NCBI GenBank assembly: GCA_004556395.1
Contig: SFHK01000010.1
Location: 1-64,000 of the forward strand
Reading direction: 5' to 3'
Length of the DNA stretch: 64,000 nucleotides
From: Clostridiales bacterium
GTDB taxonomy: Bacteria; Bacillota; Clostridia; Christensenellales; Aristaeellaceae
This document shows, piece after piece, positions 49,990 to 59,329 of this stretch (position 1 is the first letter of the stretch; the number at the start of each line of letters is the position of its first letter). The position numbers and the translations under genes are program-made. Below the pieces are notes generated by a model. It saw only the letters and a program-made list of their open reading frames with translations. It was not told the DNA's origin and made no database searches.

Positions 49990-50820
49990 CTACGCCTCCT
50001 TCATCCACTCATTCAGCAGGCACTTCGCCTGCGCAAGATCGCGTCTGCGCACTACGGGGTCGTCGATTTCCCGCTCAATCGTAATATCGCCCTCGTATCC
50101 GAATTCCTTCAGCATGCGCACGATTTCACGGAATTGCGTCTCGCCCTCTCCCAGCGGCGTCTGCGTTCCCTTTACCTTGCCGTTCGCCACGTCCGGATAG
50201 CGCCCGTCCTTCGCGTGCACGCCATACAGGCAGCCGCGGAACATCCGAAGCGCGTCCAGCGAATTGGCGCGACCGCTCATCATCAGGTTTGCCGGGTCAA
50301 AATTCACACCAAGGTTGTCAAGCCCGGTTTCGCGCATCAGCTGCAAAAGCGTGACCGGAAGCTCCTCGCCGGTTTCAAACAGGAAGCGCTGACCGCGCTG
50401 TGCCAGCGTCTGCCCGATCAGGCGAACGCATTGCACGATTTCCACGTGGTTTGCGTCGAACGGATCGTCCGGGAAATACCCGATATGCGTAATGACGTCG
50501 CGCACGCCCAGTAGATGGGCAAATTCCGCGCCCTTCAGCAGCTCGTTTACCCGCTGCGCCCGCATATAAGCCGGCACAAGTCCCAGCGAGTAGTACATGT
50601 CCGGATAGCCCCAGTGCACCGGGCCCGACCAGCCGCACCATACCGCCGTCAGCTCGAAGTTTTCCTTCTGGCACAGGTCGAGAACCTCCCGCGCAATCTC
50701 GGGCGTATACAGGTTCAGATCCCACACGACAAGCTGTCCCGACTGGAATCCCAGCTCGAGTGCCTCCCGGAAGGACTCTTTCACATTTCTTTGAAGATTC
50801 ACAAGGCATCCGATTCTCAT
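49990..50820 (-). CDS. Sugar phosphate isomerase/epimerase family protein
   Basis: This 276-residue TIM-barrel protein shows FLFETGEELP (Glu), GVNFDPANLMM (Asp), YGVHAKDGRYP (His) and ITIEREIDD (Glu), the metal ligands of the xylose-isomerase-like fold. It lies 13 bases after the oxidoreductase and is co-transcribed with it. An oxidoreductase plus isomerase pair of this kind often converts a sugar through a 3-keto intermediate. Confidence 0.85.
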   Translation of the reverse strand: MRIGCLVNLQRNVKESFREALELGFQSGQLVVWDLNLYTPEIAREVLDLCQKENFELTAVWCGWSGPVHWGYPDMYYSLGLVPAYMRAQRVNELLKGAEFAHLLGVRDVITHIGYFPDDPFDANHVEIVQCVRLIGQTLAQRGQRFLFETGEELPVTLLQLMRETGLDNLGVNFDPANLMMSGRANSLDALRMFRGCLYGVHAKDGRYPDVANGKVKGTQTPLGEGETQFREIVRMLKEFGYEGDITIEREIDDPVVRRRDLAQAKCLLNEWMKEA

Positions 50821-50833
50821 AGGGTGTTCCTCC

Positions 50834-51871
50834 TTAAAGGCTCACTTCCCGATTTTCACGCGCCGAACGATAAATCGCGTCTAGAATCCTCTGAATTGTC
50901 AGAGCGTCCTCCAGACAGGAAACCGGCTTGCGCCCCGTGCGGGCGCAAGCCACGAAATGGCGAATCTCATACTCAAATCGATCAATGTTGATCGTCACGG
51001 GATGCTTGTCCGTCAGATATTCATCCTCTTCTGTATAGATGCACAGGGGTTCCAGCTCCGCGCCGCCCTTTGTGCCGCAGATCTGCGTATAGCTCTGGTC
51101 ACGGCAGTTCAGCGCCCAGCTGGTTTCAAACAGCAGGCACGCGCCGTTTTCAAAATGCACGATACCGGCCGCGGAATCCTCCGTGTCAAACGCCGTAACG
51201 TCATGATCCAGCGCGACCCAGCGGTTTACGCCCTTCGTCTGGAAATTGCCGATCGCGTGCGAAATCTGCGCGCTCACGCGCACCGGCTTCGGCCGTCCCA
51301 TAAGGTACCACGTATTGTCGATGCAATGCACGCCAATGTCAACCACCGGCCCGCCGCCGGATTTCGTCGTGTCTGTGAACCAGCCGACCGGCGTGCCTCT
51401 GCGCCGGATCATCGCGCACTTGGCATAGTAAATATCGCCCAGCTTGCCCTCCGCGACCATATCCGCGAGCAGCCGTACATCCGTCTGATACCTTCTCGGC
51501 ACGGCCAGCATGAACGTCACGCCCGCGTCCTCGACCGCCCGCTTCATTCGCAGCGCGCCCTCGAGATCCGCCGCCATGGGCTTTTCGCACAGAACATGCT
51601 TTCCCGCACGCGCCGCCGCAATCGCTACCGGCTCATGCGAACGATTCCACACGCAGACATCCACACCGTCAATGTCCTCGTTTGCCAGAACCTGTTCTGC
51701 GGTCTCATATGCCTTACATCCCGGAAAATTCGCCGCAACCTGACACGCGCGCTCGATCTTCCAGTCGGCGACGGCCACGATTTCTACATCGTCTATTTTC
51801 TTATACGCGGGTACGTGCGCGCTCTGGCAAATATTGCCCGCGCCAATAATCGCCATTCGAAATTTCTTCAT
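50834..51871 (-). CDS. Gfo/Idh/MocA family oxidoreductase
   Basis: The ATG at 51871 is chosen because GGAGAT is 5 bases upstream; an in-frame start lies four codons before it. The 345-residue protein has the NAD(P) site IIGAGNICQSAHVPAY, VLCEKPMA (catalytic Lys motif EKP) and DIGVHCIDNTWYLMG (DxxxH). It belongs to the sugar importer operon and likely oxidises or reduces the imported sugar. Confidence 0.9.
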   Translation of the reverse strand: MKKFRMAIIGAGNICQSAHVPAYKKIDDVEIVAVADWKIERACQVAANFPGCKAYETAEQVLANEDIDGVDVCVWNRSHEPVAIAAARAGKHVLCEKPMAADLEGALRMKRAVEDAGVTFMLAVPRRYQTDVRLLADMVAEGKLGDIYYAKCAMIRRRGTPVGWFTDTTKSGGGPVVDIGVHCIDNTWYLMGRPKPVRVSAQISHAIGNFQTKGVNRWVALDHDVTAFDTEDSAAGIVHFENGACLLFETSWALNCRDQSYTQICGTKGGAELEPLCIYTEEDEYLTDKHPVTINIDRFEYEIRHFVACARTGRKPVSCLEDALTIQRILDAIYRSARENREVSL

Positions 51872-51898
51872 GGAAATCTCCAACCTTTCTTATACCGA

Positions 51899-52780
51899 TT
51901 AGCCCTTCACCGAGCCGATCATGATTCCCTTCACGAAATAGCGCTGCAGGAACGGATACACAAACAACACCGGCAGCACCGTAATGACCGTAACCGTCAT
52001 ACGCACGCCTCTGGGCGTCAGCGCCTCCATAAGGCCGGTATCCAGCTCGGAGGACATTTTCAGCTGCTGTGTAAGAATTTCCGCTTCCTTTAGATAGGTA
52101 TACAGCTTGTACTGAAGCGTCGTCAGCTCCGGACGGTTGAAGGTGTAAATGTGGTTGTCGAACCACGCGTTCCACTGACCGACGGCAGCGTATACCGCAA
52201 TCGTGGCAATGATCGGCTGTGCCATCGGAAGAATGATCCGCAGGAAAATACGGAATGTACCGGCGCCGTCAATCTTGGCCGCTTCTTCAATCGACGGCGG
52301 AAGCTGCTCCAGAAATGTCTTGATCAGAATCACGTAGTACGCCTGCACGATGGTTGGAAGGATATACACACTGAAGCTGTTGAGCATTCCATAGGAACGA
52401 TACACGAGATACGTGGGAATCAGGCCGCCGGAAACATACATCGTGACGATCAGGATGCGATACAGGGGCTTTCGCAGCGGCATCTCCTGCTTCGTGAACA
52501 GAAAGCCCAGAAACATGCAGGCGAGCACCGTAAGAGCCGTACCGAGCAGGGTGCGCACCAGCGAATTGCGGAACGCGACGCCCATTCCCTCGAGTTTGAA
52601 AACCTTGGAATAGTTGCTGAGCGTAGGGTTTATAGGAATGAAGAACTGCCCTACTCCGGAGCCGGAGCTGATCGACGAAATGAATATGTACCATATCGGA
52701 TACACGCACAGAAGGATAAACAGTCCGAAGAACAGATAATTGAAGCCGAGAAACACCCGGCGCGATACGGATACCTTCAT
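51899..52780 (-). CDS. Sugar ABC transporter permease, LplC/YtcP type
   Basis: This 293-residue membrane protein has six hydrophobic segments and the permease EAA loop (LPPSIEEAAKIDGAGTFRIF). LTTLQYKLY and the C-terminal YPFLQRYFVKGIMIGSVKG-type end (YFVKGIMIGSVKG) are typical of the LplC/YtcP group. The ATG at 52780 follows AGGAGGG. It pairs with the next permease. Confidence 0.95.
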   Translation of the reverse strand: MKVSVSRRVFLGFNYLFFGLFILLCVYPIWYIFISSISSGSGVGQFFIPINPTLSNYSKVFKLEGMGVAFRNSLVRTLLGTALTVLACMFLGFLFTKQEMPLRKPLYRILIVTMYVSGGLIPTYLVYRSYGMLNSFSVYILPTIVQAYYVILIKTFLEQLPPSIEEAAKIDGAGTFRIFLRIILPMAQPIIATIAVYAAVGQWNAWFDNHIYTFNRPELTTLQYKLYTYLKEAEILTQQLKMSSELDTGLMEALTPRGVRMTVTVITVLPVLFVYPFLQRYFVKGIMIGSVKG

Positions 52781-52794
52781 CACTTCATCCCTCC

Positions 52795-53730
52795 TTACAC
52801 AATGCCCTGACCGCGCACCAGCTTTGCCACGGTATTGGCGATAAACAGCATGATAACGCTGATCGTGGATTTAAAAATACCGATTGCGGTCGCATATGAA
52901 TAATCGTACAGCTGAAGGCCTACTCGATAGGTATATACGTCCAGCACCTCGATACGGTCATATACGAAGGTGTTTTTGAACACATAATACTGCTCCATGC
53001 CGACATTGATGAAGTTCGAAACGCACAGAAGCATCAAAACGATAAACGTGGGCATCAAAGACGGAATGGTGATGTGCAACGCACAACGGAACTTGCCCGC
53101 GCCGTCCACGGTCGCCGCCTCGTACAGCTGCTGATCGATGCCCGTAATGGCGGCTATATAAATGATCGCGTTCCACCCCAGCGTTTTCCAGATCGTTAAA
53201 AGACTCTGAAACCAGTATACGCTGTCCATGTCGTTGAGCACGCCGAGCTGACTGGCTTTCGCGCCGAAGAACGCGCGCACCTGATTGATCAATCCTTCGG
53301 AACCGAACACATTGAATGCAATAGAATACACGATGATCCAGCTGATGAAATGCGGAAGCGTGGTCATCGTCTGGGAAAGCTTGCGGAAGCGGGCGCTGCC
53401 GATTTCATTCAGCAGCACGGCCATCAAAAGCGGCAAAATCAGCGCGCAGAACGATATACCTGAAAATACAAACGTATTCACAAGAACGCGAATGGTGTCC
53501 TTGCTGGTAAAAAACATCTGGAAGTACTTGAGTCCTACATACGTGTTTTTAAACAGCGGCGTGCCCGGCTTGTACTCAAACAGCGACAGCACCCAGCCGA
53601 ACAACGGAATGTAGCGAAATAATACCACAAGGGCCATCAGCGGAAGCGCCATGAAAAACAACGACCAGGCTTTTTTCTCCCTGGAACGCGTTCTCCCCTG
53701 CATCGCCGGCTTCACATTCGTCACTTGCAT
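52795..53730 (-). CDS. Sugar ABC transporter permease, LplB/YteP type
   Basis: This 311-residue membrane protein has PHFISWIIVYSIAFNVF and GIDQQLYEAATVDGAGKFR (EAA loop), and six helices, as in LplB/YteP permeases. The ATG at 53730 is seven bases after AAGGAAGG; an upstream frame lacks a site. No ATPase gene is present in the operon, so a shared MsmX-like ATPase encoded elsewhere is expected. Confidence 0.95.
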   Translation of the reverse strand: MQVTNVKPAMQGRTRSREKKAWSLFFMALPLMALVVLFRYIPLFGWVLSLFEYKPGTPLFKNTYVGLKYFQMFFTSKDTIRVLVNTFVFSGISFCALILPLLMAVLLNEIGSARFRKLSQTMTTLPHFISWIIVYSIAFNVFGSEGLINQVRAFFGAKASQLGVLNDMDSVYWFQSLLTIWKTLGWNAIIYIAAITGIDQQLYEAATVDGAGKFRCALHITIPSLMPTFIVLMLLCVSNFINVGMEQYYVFKNTFVYDRIEVLDVYTYRVGLQLYDYSYATAIGIFKSTISVIMLFIANTVAKLVRGQGIV

Positions 53731-53763
53731 GTTCATCCTTCCTTTCGCCATCGTGCAAATCAC

Positions 53764-53795
53764 GCCCGGGCTGCGGCCATGGCTGCAGCCCGGGC
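53764..53795 (-). repeat. Intercistronic hairpin between binding protein and permease genes
   Basis: GCCCGGGCTGC at 53764-53774 pairs perfectly with GCAGCCCGGGC at 53785-53795. It has no T-run. Such hairpins after a binding-protein gene usually protect its mRNA and lower expression of the permeases. Confidence 0.8.
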
Positions 53796-53818
53796 CGGGT
53801 CAGCAGTGGTTCCGGTTG

Positions 53819-55549
53819 TTATTTGCCGAGGTAGTTCGCTTCGTATACCTGGCGCGCCTCGTCGTAAATGGGACGGATGACTTCGCGCACCTTGTTAAAC
53901 TCGGTTTCGCACCATTCCCAGGCAGTTTCTTCGTCCGCGTCCTCAAGCTCCTGAATGATCGCGTCCCGAAGCGCTTCGAATTCCTCGTCGCTTTCCGCCA
54001 TAATCAGCTTGGCCAGGCTGCGGTACAGAATATCGTTGCAATTGTCCATGATGCGCTTGATGTCCATGGGAATATCCGTGATACCGGATACGACCGTCTG
54101 CGCATAGTCGCCGCTCAGGTCTTTGGCCTCGCCGGCATACACGCGCTGCATGCAGGCGTCGGACGGATAAGACGCATTGTAGTATGCGCAGTAATCCTCG
54201 TACATCTTGCCGATACCCAGCGCACGATATTCCGCTTCTTCCATCAGCTCGTAGCTGTAGCCATCCTTCGCGGAACGGGTCGTGGGCTGCGCCATGTTCC
54301 ACTGTGCCACGGTGCTGCGGCCAAAGCCGGTCTTCTGCCATTCCTCGCCGTTCTCACTGCGAAGGCGAATCGTCTCGTCAAACAGATAGGGTTTGCCGTT
54401 GGCGTCGTAATCCCAGTGTACGCCCTGAATGCCGGAATAGAGCGTGCGGATGTATTCCGGAGAGTGCATCATGTCCAGCAGAGCTACTGCCTTTTCCTTG
54501 TGCTTGCTTTTCGCCGAGATGAAGATGGTGTTCGTAGGAGCGTTACCAATGATGTTGAGCTTGTTGGCGTGCACGTACGCACCGGAGGAAGGGATGATCA
54601 CCATGCCCGCCATGGTATCCGGATCCAGCTTCGTCTGCGCGTTATACAGCGTGTTGTAGTTATAAACCTCACCGACATAGCGACCGGCCTGCAGCTTGGC
54701 CGTGTACTCCTCCTCGGTCTGCGTGAAGGAATCCAGATCAAACAGCCCTGCACGGTACATCTTGTTGTAGAAGCTCATATCCGTCCAGAACGCAGAGCGC
54801 TCGGGATTGACATAGCCGTTATACAGGATGCAGTCGTCCCAGCTGGCCATATACTGATAACCATTGAACGTCCAGGGATTCAGGCCGACGCTGGTAAGAT
54901 AGCAGGCTCGAATGTAGAAGAAATCCAGTCTGTTATGCAGGCCAATGCCGTAGATTTTCTGTCCGTCCTCGGTTTCCGGATGGTTTTCCACCATCTTGAT
55001 CATCGCGTTCAGATAATCCTCGTCGTTTTCAACGGCCGGATAGCCGGCTTCTTTGTAATAGTCCCAGCGAAGCGCATAGCCGCGGGAAGGAAGCTTGCCG
55101 CCGCCCACACGTTCCGGGCCAAGGCCGGGCGCAATGAAGTACAGCCCGTGATCGTCGCCGCCGAGCATGGCGCGCATAACGTCGTTGCGCGCGGCAAACT
55201 GTTCGGAATCGATGTATTCCGTCTGATCGATCATGGTGTCGATGTTCAACGCCATGTGATTTTCAAGAATCGTCGCCAGATGTGACTGCGTCGTGCAAAC
55301 GATGTCCGGAAGGTCGTTGCTCGCCAGCATCAGGCTGAACTTGTCCGCGTCGTAGAACGTGTACTTGATCTCGATGTTCAGCGCGTCCTTCAGCACCTTC
55401 ACGACGTCCTCATCAAAGAAACCGTCGCGGAATACGAACGCCGATCCGACTGAAATGGTTTCTCTCTCGCCTTCGGCAAGCGTGGGAACACCAGCAATCG
55501 TCGTGAGGAGCATGACTGCGATCAGTATCCTGGTAAGAATTGCCTTCAT
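53819..55549 (-). CDS. Sugar ABC transporter substrate-binding protein, LplA type
   Basis: This 576-residue secreted protein has a signal peptide (MKAILTRILIAVMLLTTIAG to LAEG), no lipobox Cys, and an SBP family 1 body. The large size, DLPDIVCTTQSHL, YALRWDYYKEAGYP and a C-terminal helical end fit the LplA/YtcQ group, which binds oligosaccharides. It is the first gene of the operon, behind GGGAGGT, opposite the regulators. The lack of a lipid anchor is unusual. Confidence 0.9.
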   Translation of the reverse strand: MKAILTRILIAVMLLTTIAGVPTLAEGERETISVGSAFVFRDGFFDEDVVKVLKDALNIEIKYTFYDADKFSLMLASNDLPDIVCTTQSHLATILENHMALNIDTMIDQTEYIDSEQFAARNDVMRAMLGGDDHGLYFIAPGLGPERVGGGKLPSRGYALRWDYYKEAGYPAVENDEDYLNAMIKMVENHPETEDGQKIYGIGLHNRLDFFYIRACYLTSVGLNPWTFNGYQYMASWDDCILYNGYVNPERSAFWTDMSFYNKMYRAGLFDLDSFTQTEEEYTAKLQAGRYVGEVYNYNTLYNAQTKLDPDTMAGMVIIPSSGAYVHANKLNIIGNAPTNTIFISAKSKHKEKAVALLDMMHSPEYIRTLYSGIQGVHWDYDANGKPYLFDETIRLRSENGEEWQKTGFGRSTVAQWNMAQPTTRSAKDGYSYELMEEAEYRALGIGKMYEDYCAYYNASYPSDACMQRVYAGEAKDLSGDYAQTVVSGITDIPMDIKRIMDNCNDILYRSLAKLIMAESDEEFEALRDAIIQELEDADEETAWEWCETEFNKVREVIRPIYDEARQVYEANYLGK

Positions 55550-55584
55550 GTTGGTAATACCTCCCGTTTTCTATGTTCTTTCGT

Positions 55585-55601
55585 GAAACGCCCCGCGTTT
55601 C
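55585..55601. promoter_or_regulatory. Inverted repeat, possible operator or cre-like site
   Basis: GAAACG and CGTTTC are separated by five bases, within TGAAACGCCCCGCGTTTCC. It lies at or just after the predicted transcription start of the leftward sugar operon. The shape loosely recalls a catabolite-repression element, but the centre does not match the consensus. Confidence 0.35.
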
Positions 55602-55610
55602 CGTATTTCC

Positions 55611-55639
55611 ATTCTATTGCTTTCGGGCTGCATTGTCTA
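55611..55639 (-). promoter_or_regulatory. Promoter of the leftward sugar operon
   Basis: On the minus strand TAGACA at 55634-55639 and TAGAAT at 55611-55616 are spaced by 17 bases. The binding-protein start is about 60 bases downstream. Confidence 0.65.
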
Positions 55640-55725
55640 TGCTCTCTGCGACTCGGTTTTTATCCAAACCCACAATTCACAGTCCTTCGAGCGCTCCTTT
55701 ATTTGGATTATTCAGCGTCAAAACG

Positions 55726-55751
55726 TGCAAATCCTCCGCAATAATGCAAAT
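55726..55751. promoter_or_regulatory. Direct repeats in the divergent control region
   Basis: TGCAAAT occurs at 55726-55732 and 55745-55751 (period 19 bases) between the two divergent promoters. AraC-type regulators usually bind direct repeats about two helical turns apart, so these are candidate sites for the adjacent regulator. The rest of the 324-base gap (55550-55873) is AT-rich and holds only the promoters and the inverted repeat. Confidence 0.35.
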
Positions 55752-55800
55752 TTTAAGCCGTTTATTATTTATTCTACCTATTATTTTATGTCTATTTCCA

Positions 55801-55829
55801 TTGTAATCACCGCAGGCGTGTGCTATACT
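55801..55829 (+). promoter_or_regulatory. Promoter of the two-component regulator genes
   Basis: TTGTAA at 55801-55806 and TATACT at 55824-55829 are spaced by 17 bases, with TGC before the -10 box (extended -10). The regulator start is 44 bases downstream. Confidence 0.8.
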
Positions 55830-55873
55830 TCAAGCAGTTCACAGCGAAGAAGGACGGGGAGGATGAATCTTCC

Positions 55874-57391
55874 ATGCTGACTGTAATGATCGTCGAAGAC
55901 GAAATGCTTGTACGCATGGGACTTTCGGTTTCAATCGACTGGGAAAAGCGAAATATGCGTCTGGTGGCGGAAGTTGGCAACGGCAACGACGGATATTATG
56001 CCTTTTTGCGCCATCGTCCCAATATCGTTATCACCGACATACGCATGCCGGGCATGGACGGCCTTACGCTGATTCAGAAGATCCGCGAGCTTGACCGTTC
56101 CTGCCGAATCATTGTCATTTCCTGCATGACGGATTTTGCCACGCTGCACGAGGCCATGCAATACGACATTTCCTCCTACCTGATCAAAGCCACCATGACG
56201 CAGGATAACATCCGCGACGCCCTCGATAAGACGACGGATGATTTCAGCCGTCTGGAGCAGGTGACTGAATCCACCGGTTCTCAGGATCGATCGCAGATTT
56301 TGGCCGACCTCGTCGCCCGCTACCTGACCCTTCATTCGGTCACCTACCGGCAGCTGGTTTCCTCCCTTACGCGCGAAGGGATTCCTCTGCCTCCCCCCAC
56401 CGGCCTTCTGACCGTATACCGGAACGTAGTATCCACGGAACAGATGATGCTGAAAAGCGTCTGCCATCTGATTGAAAACGCGCTTTCACTTACCCGCGAA
56501 ACAAACTATTTCATCAGCGACCACTGCCTGATTTTCTTCACGAACACCTTCCTGTCCGACTCCATCGACGGGCCGATTCAGGCGCTGAACGACGTATACA
56601 ATTACATAAAGGAAAACTTCTCACAGCACCTGCGCTTCGTTTACTCCACGGAGGAAATCTCTTTAGAGAGCATGCCCGTGTATCTTGAGCGCGTGCTCGC
56701 GCTGGGCTCGCGCGCCTATCTGTTTGACACGCCCGTGCTTTCGGTCGATCACAACGGCGAGATTGCCGACCGCGATATCAACGGCTGGTTCGAGCATTTG
56801 CAGGTCTGCGCTTCTCAGCTTCGCCTCGATCCAAAGCTGTATTCCGATTACCTGAACGCGGTTCAAAACGCCTATCGTTCTCTGGGACAGCCCCGCTCGG
56901 AGGTTCTAAAGTGCCTGTACGAAGTCACGGTTTTGCTGGCGCAGAACAACCGGAAAATCACGCCCGACCAGCTTACCTGCTGCCACCACTACCTTTCCAA
57001 AGCACAGTCGCTGCGCAGCATGATGAGCATCATCGACAAGCAGATTCTGGCCTTTGCCGGTGCGCCGGTCACGCCTTACACGCATCTGCTGAGCGACGCC
57101 GTCGGATACATGGTGGACAATCTGGAAAGCGACCTGTCTCTGACCAGCGTCGCCGCGCATGTAAACCTGTCGCCCGGATATTTTTCTACCCTTCTGAAAA
57201 AGGAAACCGGCATGCGGTTTGCAGAACTGCTGGGCGACCTGCGCCTGAAGCGCGCGCAGGACCTTTTGAAAAACAGCGAATTCAACATCAATGAAATTGC
57301 ACAGAAATGCGGCTACACCGACATTGCCTATTTCAGCCGGTGCTTCAAAAAGCGTTTCGGCGTGTCACCCAGCAGCTGGAGGAATCTATGA
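55874..57391 (+). CDS. AraC-type response regulator (YesN-like)
   Basis: This 505-residue regulator has a receiver domain (MIVEDEMLVRMG, phosphoacceptor Asp in ITDIRMPGMDG, SSYLIKA), a long linker domain and a C-terminal pair of AraC helix-turn-helix motifs (LTSVAAHVNLSPGYFSTLLKKE and INEIAQKCGYTDIAYFSRCFKK, in parts). The start at 55874 follows GGGGAGGA at 11 bases. It overlaps the kinase by four bases and is divergent from the sugar importer it probably activates. Confidence 0.95.
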   Translation: MLTVMIVEDEMLVRMGLSVSIDWEKRNMRLVAEVGNGNDGYYAFLRHRPNIVITDIRMPGMDGLTLIQKIRELDRSCRIIVISCMTDFATLHEAMQYDISSYLIKATMTQDNIRDALDKTTDDFSRLEQVTESTGSQDRSQILADLVARYLTLHSVTYRQLVSSLTREGIPLPPPTGLLTVYRNVVSTEQMMLKSVCHLIENALSLTRETNYFISDHCLIFFTNTFLSDSIDGPIQALNDVYNYIKENFSQHLRFVYSTEEISLESMPVYLERVLALGSRAYLFDTPVLSVDHNGEIADRDINGWFEHLQVCASQLRLDPKLYSDYLNAVQNAYRSLGQPRSEVLKCLYEVTVLLAQNNRKITPDQLTCCHHYLSKAQSLRSMMSIIDKQILAFAGAPVTPYTHLLSDAVGYMVDNLESDLSLTSVAAHVNLSPGYFSTLLKKETGMRFAELLGDLRLKRAQDLLKNSEFNINEIAQKCGYTDIAYFSRCFKKRFGVSPSSWRNL

Positions 57392-59235
57392 AGCTTGCAG
57401 CGTTCCGGCACAAGTACTCTCTGTCCAAAACCTTTATCGTTTACACGACCCTGTTCATTTTCGTAGTGGTCTTTCTGCTCACACTTCTTGTAACCCGGCA
57501 ATACGGCTCCACGCTGAAAAGGCAGCAGGAGGACGCCACGATCGCCGCCTTTTCCTATTCGATCCGGCAGATCGAAAGCATGCTGGCTTCCTCCCGCAAA
57601 AGCGCGCTCGCCCTTACGCAGATTGCCGGTGTGCGCGATTATCTGACCGGCGCGTATTCAACACCGCTTGAGCAGGTAGAGCTCTTCCGCGAGGTCATTG
57701 AAAATATCCTGTCCGCACAGGGAGACAGCACGAACGGCATCGTATTCATCGATGAAAACGGCTATGCCTCCGGGCACTTGGACAAATGGGTCTTCTTCAA
57801 CGAGAATAACCAGACGCTTGCCGCCGTCGCCAACAGTATTTCCGGCGGCGTCGTGCCCAGCTTTCACATTGCGGGTTCCTACCTGCAGACGGAATTTCTT
57901 GAATCCATTCCGCTGGAATTCGCCTCCTACTACCGAAATAACTTATCCATTTTGGCTGTGCAGACCTACGCCTATCCCCGTTCGCAGGGCGCAAAATCGT
58001 TTTCCATTCTCCTGTCCATCCGCGAAGAAGCGCTGATGGAGCTCATTCAGCCCCTTGCGGACGACAGCAGCCTGATTATGCTCCTGCGGAAGGATGGCCA
58101 CTATGTCGCCGGAAAGGGCTGCGACTTCGTCGGGCGAACCTTTTCCATCACCGACGAACTAAGTGAAGACCAGCCCAGCGGCAGCCGCGTGGTCACCATG
58201 GATGGACAGCGCTATCAGATGATCTACTGCCGCTCCTCCAACGACAGCTGGATGCTGACCAAGCTGATCCCCTTGTCGGAGTATTCCGCCGCCGTAAATC
58301 AGATTACCGCCAAAACCGTCTGGATCAGCTCATTGATCTGGATTCTTTCCTGCACCATCTATTCCCTGTGGATGCGCCGGATCCTGCATCCGTTCACGGA
58401 AATCGCGCGAAAAATGTCCGCCCTTCGGGAGAGCCGTCTCGACGCGCGCCTGCACATCCGCACCCACATTCGCGAATTCGACACCATTAACCGCCAGTTC
58501 AATGAAATGGCCGCCAGCATCGAAGAGCTGCACCGGAAGGAACTGATCAACCACAACGAGAAGCTGCAGCTTGAGCTGCGCACGCTGCAATCCCAGATCA
58601 ATCCACACTTTTTGTACAATTCCATTGCGTCCATTCGCTGGCTCGCAACACTGAATGGTGCCAACCGTGTGGCTGAAATGCTGATTGAGCTGGCCGAGTG
58701 CCTTCGTCCGATCTTCAGAGAGTGGTCTCTTACATGGCCGCTTTCCGAGGAACTGAGCTTCATCAGCCACTATATGCAGCTCATGCATCTGCGCTATGAC
58801 GTGCGCTTCACAGTCGAAAACCAGCTTCCGGAGGACTCCGCGCAGCTGTCCGTTCCGCGCTTCGCGCTGCAGCCAATTCTCGAAAACGCCTGCGAGCACG
58901 GCATGCCGCCGAGCGGAAAGCTGAACGTCGTGATGCGGCTGGCCATGCAGGATTCTCATCTGGTCTTTACCGTCTCCGACGACGGCGCTGGCATTGACCC
59001 GCAGACCCTCGAGCGCCTGAACCTCGCCTTCCAAAATAGCGGCTCACCCGTGGAACAGCCGAAAACCTATCGCCACGGCATCGGCTTGGTGAACGTGAAC
59101 CGCCGTCTGGCGCTGATCTATGGGGAAGCCTTCGGCCTGTCCATTGAAAGCACACTCGGGCAGGGCACGCAGGTAACCATGCGCATTCTCGCATCCGTGC
59201 CCTCCACGCCCAGCCCGACGCACGAGAGCGTGTGA
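57388..59235 (+). CDS. Sensor histidine kinase (YesM-like)
   Basis: This 615-residue membrane kinase has a helix at about 17-40, an extracellular sensor region, a second helix at about 312-330, HAMP, the His_kinase box (LRTLQSQINPHFLYNSI, with the phosphoacceptor His) and an ATPase domain (LQPILENACEHGM, DDGAGIDP, GIGLVNVNRRL). It belongs to the YesM/LytS-type family, typically paired with AraC-type regulators and LplABC importers. The extracellular domain may sense the sugar or its binding protein. Confidence 0.95.
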   Translation: MKLAAFRHKYSLSKTFIVYTTLFIFVVVFLLTLLVTRQYGSTLKRQQEDATIAAFSYSIRQIESMLASSRKSALALTQIAGVRDYLTGAYSTPLEQVELFREVIENILSAQGDSTNGIVFIDENGYASGHLDKWVFFNENNQTLAAVANSISGGVVPSFHIAGSYLQTEFLESIPLEFASYYRNNLSILAVQTYAYPRSQGAKSFSILLSIREEALMELIQPLADDSSLIMLLRKDGHYVAGKGCDFVGRTFSITDELSEDQPSGSRVVTMDGQRYQMIYCRSSNDSWMLTKLIPLSEYSAAVNQITAKTVWISSLIWILSCTIYSLWMRRILHPFTEIARKMSALRESRLDARLHIRTHIREFDTINRQFNEMAASIEELHRKELINHNEKLQLELRTLQSQINPHFLYNSIASIRWLATLNGANRVAEMLIELAECLRPIFREWSLTWPLSEELSFISHYMQLMHLRYDVRFTVENQLPEDSAQLSVPRFALQPILENACEHGMPPSGKLNVVMRLAMQDSHLVFTVSDDGAGIDPQTLERLNLAFQNSGSPVEQPKTYRHGIGLVNVNRRLALIYGEAFGLSIESTLGQGTQVTMRILASVPSTPSPTHESV

Positions 59236-59263
59236 TTCTGCAAAATTGCAAGGGCTTTTTCCA

Positions 59264-59292
59264 TTGACTCCCCCTTGCGATTCCGATATAAT
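59264..59292 (+). promoter_or_regulatory. Promoter of the GH4/GlcNAc kinase/NagB-like operon
   Basis: TTGACT at 59264-59269 and TATAAT at 59287-59292 are spaced by 17 bases. TGCAAAA and TTGCAAG lie just upstream at 59240-59253, similar to the repeats in the divergent control region. Confidence 0.8.
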
Positions 59293-59329
59293 CTGCGTAA
59301 CGAGAATAACATGGAGGTGGACACATTTT

